The translations under genes were made by a program, and so were the position numbers. A stretch of 8,428 bases of DNA, taken from contig DATASA010000064.1 in the NCBI GenBank assembly GCA_036269435.1, positions 1 through 8,428 of the forward strand, written 5' to 3'. Below, piece after piece: positions 1-5,151 of this stretch (positions are counted from its first letter, which is position 1; the number at the start of each line of letters is the position of its first letter). Source of the DNA: CADCTB01 sp036269435. Its GTDB lineage: Bacteria > Actinomycetota > Acidimicrobiia > Acidimicrobiales > AC-14. Below the pieces are notes generated by a model. That model did not search any database. It had not been told where the DNA came from and was given only the letters and a program-made list of their open reading frames with translations.

Positions 1-231
1 CCGGAGCACGCCCTGGCGGTCGACCAGGCCGGGAACGCCGATCCCGAGCCCGGCGGCCGCACCGGTGGCCTGGACGTCGGTGGCCAGGCCGGCGATGGTG
101 TCCAGGAGGGCCGCCTCCCCCACCGGCGTCGGGACCCGTCGCTCGTCCGCGACCTTGCCGTCCTCGAGCGCGACGGCGAGGCACTTCGTCCCGCCCAGGT
201 CGACGCCGACGGTGCGGATGGAGCTCCTCAG
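1..231 (-). CDS. ROK family sugar kinase / glucokinase-like, N-terminal part (cut by window edge)
   Basis: About the first 75 residues of a ROK-family protein; the rest lies beyond the left edge. Reading leftwards, the frame gives VGVDLGGTKCLAVALEDG, the N-terminal phosphate-1 loop (DLGGTK) of ROK kinases, which bind ATP and phosphorylate glucose or a related sugar, and later GLGIGVPGLVD, the second conserved ROK strand-turn. ROK transcriptional repressors share this fold but carry an N-terminal HTH; there is no room for one here, so a kinase is favoured. No ATG, GTG or TTG lies in frame near the conserved start. Two candidates exist: CTG at 231-229, which overlaps the upstream gene's TGA as CTGA and is used for these coordinates, or ATC at 219-217, which sits 4 nt after a good GAGGAG Shine-Dalgarno and would give a conventional short N-terminus. 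Last gene seen of the minus-strand cluster. The family is clear; the sugar substrate cannot be told. Confidence 0.82.
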   Translation of the reverse strand, partial: MRSSIRTVGVDLGGTKCLAVALEDGKVADERRVPTPVGEAALLDTIAGLATDVQATGAAAGLGIGVPGLVDRQGVLR

Positions 232-1346
232 TACCGGAGCAGAGCGCCGACGCGACCGAGCACGTCGAGGTCGGCGTTGTCCCGGCAGAAAGCGACCCGG
301 CAGCCCTGGGCCAGCGCCTCCTCGACCGCGTCCTCCACCACGTCGGCCACCTCGTACATGGTATTTCCGCACACCGGGCACCGCCGCCCGAGGATGCCGA
401 CCCAGGCGCAGTCGGCGCAGCGCCATCCCGGTGCCTCGAAGCCCTCGGAGACCAGGAGGGTGTCGACCCGGCGGGCCACCAGGGCGTCCAGGACGCCGGC
501 GAGGCCGGCCACGCCGGCGCTCCCGGTGCCGACGGCCTGCCGGAGCCGGTCGACCAGCGCCGCGTCCCGGGCCCGCTCGACGTCGACCTCGACGGTCGCG
601 GCCGCCTCACGGATGTCGTCGTCGCCGCAGTGCACGGCGAGGGCGACGCGGGCGGCGATGCGCTCCCGCAGGTACGGGTGGAGCTCCCGTTCGACCTCGG
701 CGGTGACGTCCTCGGCCCCGCAGAGGATGAGGTGGTCGAAGCCCTCGTCGCCGAAGAACGCGAAGGTGGCCGCGGCGGCGTGGCGCAGCTGGCGATGGGC
801 GGCCTCGGCCGCATGCCCGGCGACCTGATCCTTGCCCAACCGCCCGCCGTCGTCGTCGTGGCGGGGAAGGCTCTCCGCGTGCGCGAGCTTCTCCACCAGC
901 TCGCCCTGGTGGAACAGCAGCAGGCGGGCCCGCTGGCGGTCGACGAGCAGAACGGCGAACCGGGCGTGGCGGGCGACGACGGCTTCCAGCGCCCGTACGT
1001 ACGGCGTGTGGTTGACCACCAGGCGGTCGGCCACCGGCACGGCCAGCTCGACGACCTCCCAGAAGTCGTGGGCGTCGCAGGCGAAGAAGGCCACGCCCCG
1101 GACCCTGGACCGGTCGATGCCGCCGCGCACGTGGTCCTCGATCCGCTTGAGGTCGGCGCAGACCGACGCATGGCCGGCGTGCTGCTCGCGCTCGCGCACC
1201 GGGCGGATCAGCCGGTCGAGGGCCAGCTCGCAGTCGCGGGACCGGATGCGCCGGCGACCATCGACGTCGAGGTACAGCGAGGTGACCGGCGCGTCGACGC
1301 CCTTGAAGGCGGCCAGGTCACGGATTCGGCTCTCCGGGATCGGCAT
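228..1346 (-). CDS. Vms1/baeRF-type release-factor-like protein (putative peptidyl-tRNA hydrolase) with C-terminal zinc ribbon
   Basis: 372 residues, resembling the bacterial archaeo-eukaryotic release factor family (baeRF, Vms1/ANKZF1-related). In eukaryotes Vms1 cleaves peptidyl-tRNA on stalled ribosomes; bacterial members are thought to act on ribosome-bound or free peptidyl-tRNA in the cytoplasm, but most are uncharacterised. Visible architecture: an alpha/beta N-domain (1-125) that includes VNHTPYVRAL near 111-120, a middle eRF1-like domain (128-256) starting FAVLLVDRQRARLLLF, and a C-domain (about 257-372) with LLVSEGFEAPGWRC leading into a Cys4 zinc ribbon (C310, C313, C323, C326). The loop GGRLGKDQ (167-174) sits where Vms1 proteins carry their catalytic-glutamine loop, making Q174 the candidate catalytic residue. 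The ATG at 1346 is chosen because the conserved fold begins with MPIPESRIRDLAAF; the frame stays open upstream without family resemblance. No clear Shine-Dalgarno; it overlaps the preceding membrane gene by 29 nt, suggesting coupling. Family confident, activity inferred. Confidence 0.85.
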   Translation of the reverse strand: MPIPESRIRDLAAFKGVDAPVTSLYLDVDGRRRIRSRDCELALDRLIRPVREREQHAGHASVCADLKRIEDHVRGGIDRSRVRGVAFFACDAHDFWEVVELAVPVADRLVVNHTPYVRALEAVVARHARFAVLLVDRQRARLLLFHQGELVEKLAHAESLPRHDDDGGRLGKDQVAGHAAEAAHRQLRHAAAATFAFFGDEGFDHLILCGAEDVTAEVERELHPYLRERIAARVALAVHCGDDDIREAAATVEVDVERARDAALVDRLRQAVGTGSAGVAGLAGVLDALVARRVDTLLVSEGFEAPGWRCADCAWVGILGRRCPVCGNTMYEVADVVEDAVEEALAQGCRVAFCRDNADLDVLGRVGALLRY

Positions 1347-1803
1347 CCGGCGATCGTAGGCGCCGGGTCGGGCGGCCCGGGACGGCCGCGCGGGGCGGGA
1401 AGGTGCCGTGGCGGGCGGCCCACAGCCCGCAGAAGGCCAGGCCGTACACCGGGACCAGGACGCCTGCGGCCAGGCTCGTGTAGGGCCGGGCCCCGGCGGT
1501 GGCGAACCCGACCACCACCTCCACACCGAAGGAGGCCAACAAGCTCAGGCGCACGGGCGGCGGCGTCGGCGGTCCCACGAGGAACCACACCTGGGCCAGC
1601 TCGAGCTGGGCCGTCCTGCTGCGCCCGGCCATGGCGAAGAAGGCCCAGAGGAACACCCCGCAGCCGGCGACGAACAGGCCGGCGGCCACGGCCAGCGCCA
1701 CCGGTTCGAAGGTCGAGGGCGCCACCGCCGCGGCGATCGCGGTGACCACGAACAGCACCGTGCCGGCCCACGACGCCCGGCGTAGCCCACGACCCGGGTT
1801 CAT
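1318..1803 (-). CDS. Small four-helix integral membrane protein, unknown function
   Basis: 161 residues; I do not recognise a named family. Hydrophobic stretches at about 12-28, 34-58, 84-103 and 110-130 suggest four membrane helices. A short basic N-terminus (MNPGRGLRR) is followed by a loop rich in Q, E and L (61-75) and a proline run (PPTPPP, 78-83) before helix 3. The C-terminal 30 residues are arginine- and proline-rich and probably cytoplasmic. The ATG at 1803 shares four bases (ATGA) with the stop of the upstream glycosyltransferase and has a GAGGGG Shine-Dalgarno about 6 nt before it, so translation should be coupled to that gene. Its own 3' end overlaps the release-factor-like gene by 29 nt. 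Position directly after a membrane-associated PimB'-type mannosyltransferase makes a helper role in envelope glycolipid synthesis conceivable, but that rests only on neighbourhood. Codon bias and overlap pattern support it as a real gene. Confidence 0.8.
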   Translation of the reverse strand: MNPGRGLRRASWAGTVLFVVTAIAAAVAPSTFEPVALAVAAGLFVAGCGVFLWAFFAMAGRSRTAQLELAQVWFLVGPPTPPPVRLSLLASFGVEVVVGFATAGARPYTSLAAGVLVPVYGLAFCGLWAARHGTFPPRAAVPGRPTRRLRSPDADPGEPNP

Positions 1804-2939
1804 GCGAGCCCCTCGAGGTGGCTGGCGAGAGCGGCGGCGAGGTGGTCGTAGGAGAAGTGGTCCTCGGCTCGCCGGCGGGCGGCGGCACCTTGGCGGCGCC
1901 GCAGGTCGTCGTCGTCGAGCAGGCGGGCCAGGGCCGCCGCCACGGCCACCGGATCCTCGGGCCGGTCGACCACGAACCCAGTCTCCCCCGCCGCCACCGC
2001 CTCCGAGGATCCCCCGCTGGCCCCGGCCACGCCGGGGACCCCGCATGCGGCCGCCTCCAGGAAGACGATGCCGAAACCCTCCTGTTCCAGGCCCGCCCAC
2101 CGGTTTCGGCACGGCATGGCGAAGACGTCGGCCGCGGCCAGCAGGCCCGGCAGGTCGGCGTCGGCGACGAACCCGAGCAGCCGCACCGGCGCGCCCGTCG
2201 CCGCCACCAGTCGCTGCAACCGCGGGCGATCGCGGCCCGTGCCCGCCACCGCGACGGTGAGATCGGGGCGTGACGGCGCCAGCAGCGCGGCTGCCGCGAT
2301 CAGCACGTCGAACCCCTTGCGGGGGACGAGCCGGCTCATCCCGACGACGAGCCGGCCGTCGACGGGCAGGCCGAGGGCGCGACGGGTCGCGGCCCGCTCC
2401 GTGCCCGCCTGGGGCCGGAAACGTTCGACGTCGACCCCAGGCGCCACCACGAGCACGGGAAGTTCGTCGCCGGCGATGCGACGGGCCTCGGCGGCCGGAT
2501 AGCCGCCGGCGGCGATGACGGAGGTGGCGCCGCGAAGCACCCGGCGCAGCCGCGACCGGGTGGCCGGGAGGCGGGCGGGCACGGTGATCTCGGCGCCGTG
2601 CAGGATCACGCCGTACGGGACCCCGAGGCGGGGGCCGAGCAGGCCGACCGGCAGCGCGGGGTCGAGCAGCACCAGGCCGGCCCGCTGGGCGTCGGCCAGA
2701 CGCCGGATGCCGGCGGCCAGCGCAGGCGTGGGGAGCAGGACGGGCCGGGACCATCGCCGGATCGTGAACGGCTGCGCCGCGTCGAAGACGGCGGCGTCCG
2801 GGTGGGCGCTGGTCAGCACCGTCACCCGGTCCGGGGGGAGCCGGCGCCACAGCTCCCAGAGGTACGACTGGATCCCACCGACCTTGGGCGGGAAGTCGTT
2901 GGTGACCAGCAGGTGGGCAACCGGACCGGGCCCGGTCAG
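1800..2939 (-). CDS. pimB: GT4 glycosyltransferase, PimB'-like (GDP-mannose-dependent phosphatidylinositol mannosyltransferase family)
   Basis: 379 residues if translated from the CTG at 2939. It closely follows actinobacterial PimB' (Rv2188c type), which adds the second mannose to phosphatidylinositol monomannoside at the inner face of the plasma membrane. Visible: LLVTNDFPPKVGGIQSYL (10-27), the signature N-terminal nucleotide-fold loop; HGAEI (H114, candidate catalytic His); GMSRLVPRKG (R203 and K208, diphosphate binding); DVFAMPCRNR (271-280); and the EX7E motif EGFGIVFLE (E287, E295) of GT4 retaining enzymes. Length matches PimB' (about 380). No ATG, GTG or TTG lies in frame for at least 50 codons upstream, and the first GTG downstream (2825) would delete the signature loop. 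CTG at 2939-2937 overlaps sepH's TGA as CTGA; GTT at 2921 is the codon where relatives often begin. Related GT4 enzymes acting on other polyprenyl or lipid acceptors cannot be excluded, so the acceptor is inferred. Confidence 0.82.
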   Translation of the reverse strand: MTGPGPVAHLLVTNDFPPKVGGIQSYLWELWRRLPPDRVTVLTSAHPDAAVFDAAQPFTIRRWSRPVLLPTPALAAGIRRLADAQRAGLVLLDPALPVGLLGPRLGVPYGVILHGAEITVPARLPATRSRLRRVLRGATSVIAAGGYPAAEARRIAGDELPVLVVAPGVDVERFRPQAGTERAATRRALGLPVDGRLVVGMSRLVPRKGFDVLIAAAALLAPSRPDLTVAVAGTGRDRPRLQRLVAATGAPVRLLGFVADADLPGLLAAADVFAMPCRNRWAGLEQEGFGIVFLEAAACGVPGVAGASGGSSEAVAAGETGFVVDRPEDPVAVAAALARLLDDDDLRRRQGAAARRRAEDHFSYDHLAAALASHLEGLA

Positions 2940-4831
2940 CGCGACCGCAACCGCCGCCGCTTGGTTCGTTCCACCGGGATCGGCTCCTGGCGGGGCGACG
3001 GGACCCGCGGTGCGGGCAGGCTCACCGCCGGGGTACCTCCCTCGATCCGAGGCGGCGGCGTCGGGAGCTTGCGGACCCGCCGGGCCAGCGCCGGGTCGCC
3101 GCCCGCGGGCAGCGGCCGAGGCTCGAACGCCGGTCGGAGATCGTCGTCGAGCGGCGCCGACGGGCGGTTGCGGGCGCCGGCGGACGACGACGACCGCCCC
3201 GACGTGCGGACCTCGTTCCCGTTGCGGGTAGCCAGCCGGGGGCCCGTCCCGGGCCCGACCACACCGGCCCAGGGCGCCCGCTCGGCCGAGGCCATGCTCG
3301 CGCTCACCCGTGCGGTGGCGATCTGGGCGACGGCGCTGCGTACCGCTCCGGTCTGGGCCGGTGGACCCGCCTCGGCCCCCGATCCGCTGGCCTTGGCCGG
3401 ACGCGAACCGGCCGGCGCCCGCGGCGGACCACCGGGCGTTCCGACCTTGGCCACCCCCGGCGCAGGCGCCGGGGGGTTGCCGGCCGCCGCATTCCGAGTC
3501 CGCCGTGGCGTCGACGTCATGTCGGGCGGCGGCGCGCTCGCGTTCGCCGTGGCGCCGATGCTCGCCCTCGACCCACGGCGGGATGTGGCCCCGCGGGCGG
3601 GCGCGCCGGACGCCGTCGCGCCGGCCGCCTTCCTTGCGCTCCCCGCCTTGCGCGCCGTCGGCGTCGGCGAGCTCCCGGCTTTGCGCGTCGCCGATGTCCG
3701 CGCCGTCACCGGTCGGGCGGACGGCGTCACCGGTCCCGCGGTGGTTCTCCGCGCCGCGGTCTTGGAGGCCCCGGCCCGGCGCGCCGGCGACGTCGCCGCC
3801 GCCGCGGCCGTCTGTGCGGCCCGGGCCCGGCGCGCCGACGACGGCGCGGCCGTCGCCCCTCCGGCCGCGGTCTTGGCCGCTGGGATCTTGCCGGCCGCCG
3901 TGCGCGCCGGCGACGTCCTCGTCGTCGCCCGTCCGGCCGGCGTCCTGGTCGCCGCCGCCGTCCCGGCCCGGGCCCTGCCCGTTCGCGACGCGCCGGCGGT
4001 CTTGCCGGCCGCCGTCGTGCCCGTCGCGGTCTTCGCTGCGGGGGCCCTCTTCCTCTGAGTGCCGATCTTGGTGACGGCGGCCCTGCCGGCTGGCGAGGTA
4101 CGGGCCGCGGCGCCGGCCGACCGTCGCGGCGCAGGCAACGGCTCCTCCTCGGCCAGTTCCTCCTCGGTCGCCAGCCGCCGGCGACGAGCGGCGTCCACGT
4201 ACCCGAGGTCGGAGGCGAGGCGGTTGCGGGCCAGGAGGCGGCCCGCCGGCACGTCGACCTCCCACTGCGCCTCCTGGTTGCGACCGCGGGACCGGTAGCG
4301 GAACCGGACCATCCACACCGAGTCGTGCAGCTGAAAGGCGCTCCACCCCGCATCGGCGATGTCGTCGGGGAGGAAGATGCCGCGGTCGGAGAGGTTCTGC
4401 ATGACCGACGGGCCCAGCCGCTCGCTCGACTCGCCGAGTCGAGGCTTGGCGTACACGAGCCCCCGGGCCAGCTCCACCACCTGGGCCTGTTCGGCCAGGA
4501 TCGGGACGGCGAAGCGTGCCACCCAGTCGTTGTCGACCCCCGCCTCGGCCGCCACCTCGTCGATCGAGCGGCCGCTACGGAGCCGGGCCTGCATCTCGCG
4601 CGGCGTGAGCGCGCTCTGGTGGCGGGGCCGCCGGGGCACGGCCTCGATCTCGGCCCGGTCGTCCTCGGCCTCGGGTCGGCCCCCGTTGCGCGCCGCCTGA
4701 ACCTCCACGACGGCGGTGATCAAGGTGTCGTCCAACGGCACGATGAAGCCGCCGGACTTCGAGCCCTTGCGCGCCGTGAAGATCAGTCCGTCGCGGTCGG
4801 TTGTCAACCCGACGAGGTGGAGCTTTCGCAA
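2936..4831 (-). CDS. sepH: Cell-division protein SepH (DUF3071) with very long basic low-complexity tail
   Basis: 631 residues. The N-terminal 215 residues are a SepH/DUF3071 domain: MRKLHLVGLTTDRDGLIFTA, SGGFIVPLDD, then a helix-turn-helix (about 75-110, ALTPREMQARLRSGRSIDEV) and the end of the domain near VDVPAGRLLARNRLASDLGYVDAARRR. Studied SepH proteins bind FtsZ and stimulate its assembly at the septum, with the HTH segment needed for this. Streptomyces SepH is roughly half this length. Here residues 234-470 form an Ala/Thr/Arg/Lys/Pro/Gly run with repeated TAAGK, AAKTAAG and ARKAGS-like units resembling histone H1 or mycobacterial HU tails. The last 160 residues are disordered, with acidic LDDDLRPAFEPRPLP (561-575) and a basic end (KRRRLRSR). 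Start is TTG at 4831, with AGGAG 5 nt upstream. It lies 91 bp after the CDDC gene and overlaps the glycosyltransferase by CTGA. Function of the core is confident; a DNA- or nucleoid-binding tail is inference. Confidence 0.92.
   Translation of the reverse strand: MRKLHLVGLTTDRDGLIFTARKGSKSGGFIVPLDDTLITAVVEVQAARNGGRPEAEDDRAEIEAVPRRPRHQSALTPREMQARLRSGRSIDEVAAEAGVDNDWVARFAVPILAEQAQVVELARGLVYAKPRLGESSERLGPSVMQNLSDRGIFLPDDIADAGWSAFQLHDSVWMVRFRYRSRGRNQEAQWEVDVPAGRLLARNRLASDLGYVDAARRRRLATEEELAEEEPLPAPRRSAGAAARTSPAGRAAVTKIGTQRKRAPAAKTATGTTAAGKTAGASRTGRARAGTAAATRTPAGRATTRTSPARTAAGKIPAAKTAAGGATAAPSSARRARAAQTAAAAATSPARRAGASKTAARRTTAGPVTPSARPVTARTSATRKAGSSPTPTARKAGSARKAAGATASGAPARGATSRRGSRASIGATANASAPPPDMTSTPRRTRNAAAGNPPAPAPGVAKVGTPGGPPRAPAGSRPAKASGSGAEAGPPAQTGAVRSAVAQIATARVSASMASAERAPWAGVVGPGTGPRLATRNGNEVRTSGRSSSSAGARNRPSAPLDDDLRPAFEPRPLPAGGDPALARRVRKLPTPPPRIEGGTPAVSLPAPRVPSPRQEPIPVERTKRRRLRSR
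3422..4132 (-). repeat. Degenerate repeat region encoding the Lys/Arg/Ala/Thr tail of SepH
   Basis: This part of sepH codes residues 234-470 and is made of irregular short units rather than clean tandem repeats. One perfect 16-nt copy pair (plus strand tcttgccggccgccgt at 3886-3901 and 4000-4015) encodes TAAGK twice. Other units (gcggtcttg at several places, gcgccggcgacgtc near 3781 and 3903) encode AAKT and DVAGA-antisense positions such as TSPAR. Units vary by a few bases and keep the reading frame open, so the region looks like an expanding coding low-complexity tract, prone to length change by slippage or recombination. Confidence 0.7.
3454..3475. repeat. Perfect 10-bp all-GC inverted repeat inside sepH
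   Basis: cccccggcgc (3454-3463) and gcgccggggg (3466-3475) are exact reverse complements separated by AG. As mRNA it would fold into an 8- to 9-bp all-GC stem with a tight loop. On either strand it is not followed by a T-run, so it is not a standard intrinsic terminator. It sits in the codons for PPAPAPG (about residues 453-459), near the junction between the basic repeat tail and the rest of SepH. It may slow translation, act in transcript processing, or be chance in very GC-rich DNA. Confidence 0.6.
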
Positions 4832-4841
4832 GCACGCTCCT
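4829..4841 (-). promoter_or_regulatory. Shine-Dalgarno and TTG start of sepH
   Basis: On the minus strand AGGAG (4841-4837) is followed by 5 nt and then TTG (4831-4829). The frame continues directly into the conserved SepH N-terminus RKLHLVGL, and no ATG or GTG lies at this position. The ribosome site therefore decides for a TTG start, which usually gives weaker initiation than ATG. Confidence 0.8.
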
Positions 4842-4922
4842 GGAGGCCACGCGGCCCGAGAGCCGGGCCATCTCGTGCGGACCGTACCACTCGGCTCAGA
4901 CGCCGACGGCGATGCTCGACCG
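4832..4922 (-). promoter_or_regulatory. 91-bp leader between the CDDC gene and sepH, with a GC hairpin and a possible -10
   Basis: Read on the minus strand, this gap contains TACGGT (4886-4881), which fits the actinobacterial TAnnnT -10 pattern; no good -35 is seen, so an internal sepH promoter is only possible. Downstream lies a perfect 6-bp GC stem, GGCCCG (4869-4864) and CGGGCC (4858-4853), with a 5-nt loop. The stem ends about 11 nt before the sepH Shine-Dalgarno and is not followed by a T-run. It could affect ribosome access or mRNA processing so that sepH and the CDDC gene are made at different levels. Confidence 0.35.
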
Positions 4923-5114
4923 CTACCGGGCTGCTCTGACCCGCCGCCTGAGGGGCGGCACGAGCCCGGCCTCGCCGAGCAGGCGCACGGCGCGCGCCTC
5001 GGCCACGTCGATCACCACCGCCTCGCCGGGCTCCCGGCCGCAGATGAACGTGACGACGCAGTCGTCGCACGCGGGGGTGTCCTGCATCACGCAGTCGTCG
5101 CACGAGATCTCCAT
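4923..5114 (-). CDS. Small protein with duplicated CDDC motif (putative metal-binding), unknown function
   Basis: 63 residues, MEISCDDCVMQDTPACDDCVVTF at the start, so five cysteines at 5, 8, 16, 19 and 25, arranged as two CxxC pairs seven residues apart plus one more. This suggests binding of zinc or an iron-sulfur cluster, or a redox pair. The middle (EPGEAVVIDVAEARAVRLLGEAGLVPP, 28-54) reads as a strand followed by an amphipathic helix, and the end is basic (LRRRVRAAR). The ATG at 5114 is chosen because the cysteine motif starts four codons later; the same frame is open upstream but only as antisense of the SDR gene. There is no Shine-Dalgarno; TACCGT lies 7 nt before the ATG, so the mRNA may be leaderless. 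It is the first gene of the cluster leading into sepH. I recall similar short CxxC proteins in other actinomycetes but no assigned function. Confidence 0.78.
   Translation of the reverse strand: MEISCDDCVMQDTPACDDCVVTFICGREPGEAVVIDVAEARAVRLLGEAGLVPPLRRRVRAAR
5056..5104 (-). repeat. 16-nt direct repeat encoding both CDDC motifs
   Basis: The plus-strand word acgcagtcgtcgcacg occurs at 5056-5071 and again at 5089-5104, exactly 33 nt (11 codons) apart. Both copies encode CDDCV in the small protein. Identical bases, not just identical residues, suggest a recent or conserved internal duplication of the metal-binding hairpin. Confidence 0.85.
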
Positions 5115-5151
5115 GCGGGGAACGGTACAAAGAGGGTGAGACAATTCGGCC
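5115..5151. promoter_or_regulatory. 37-bp divergent promoter region between CDDC gene and SDR gene
   Basis: Both transcripts must start in or near these 37 bp, or within the opposing gene. On the minus strand TACCGT (5127-5122) fits TAnnnT and ends 7 nt before the ATG at 5114. On the plus strand GACAAT (5140-5145) ends 6 nt before the ATG at 5152. Both spacings place the transcription start at or next to the A of the start codon, as in leaderless actinobacterial mRNAs. No convincing -35 boxes are seen, and the purine run agagggtgag (5131-5140) is too far from the plus-strand ATG for a normal Shine-Dalgarno. Confidence 0.45.

Noticed and set aside
630..1745. 371-codon plus-strand open frame opposite the Vms1-like and membrane genes
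   Set aside because: It is antisense to genes with clear family motifs; long antisense frames are expected in very GC-rich DNA, and its product shows no recognisable domain.
2598..4058. 486-codon plus-strand open frame opposite pimB-like and sepH
   Set aside because: Its alanine/valine/arginine-rich product simply mirrors the low-complexity SepH tail; no domain is visible and the minus-strand frame is better supported.
3480..4060. Possible CRISPR or tandem-repeat array in the repetitive GC-rich stretch
   Set aside because: Repeat units are short, irregular and keep a coding frame; there is no constant repeat with unique spacers.
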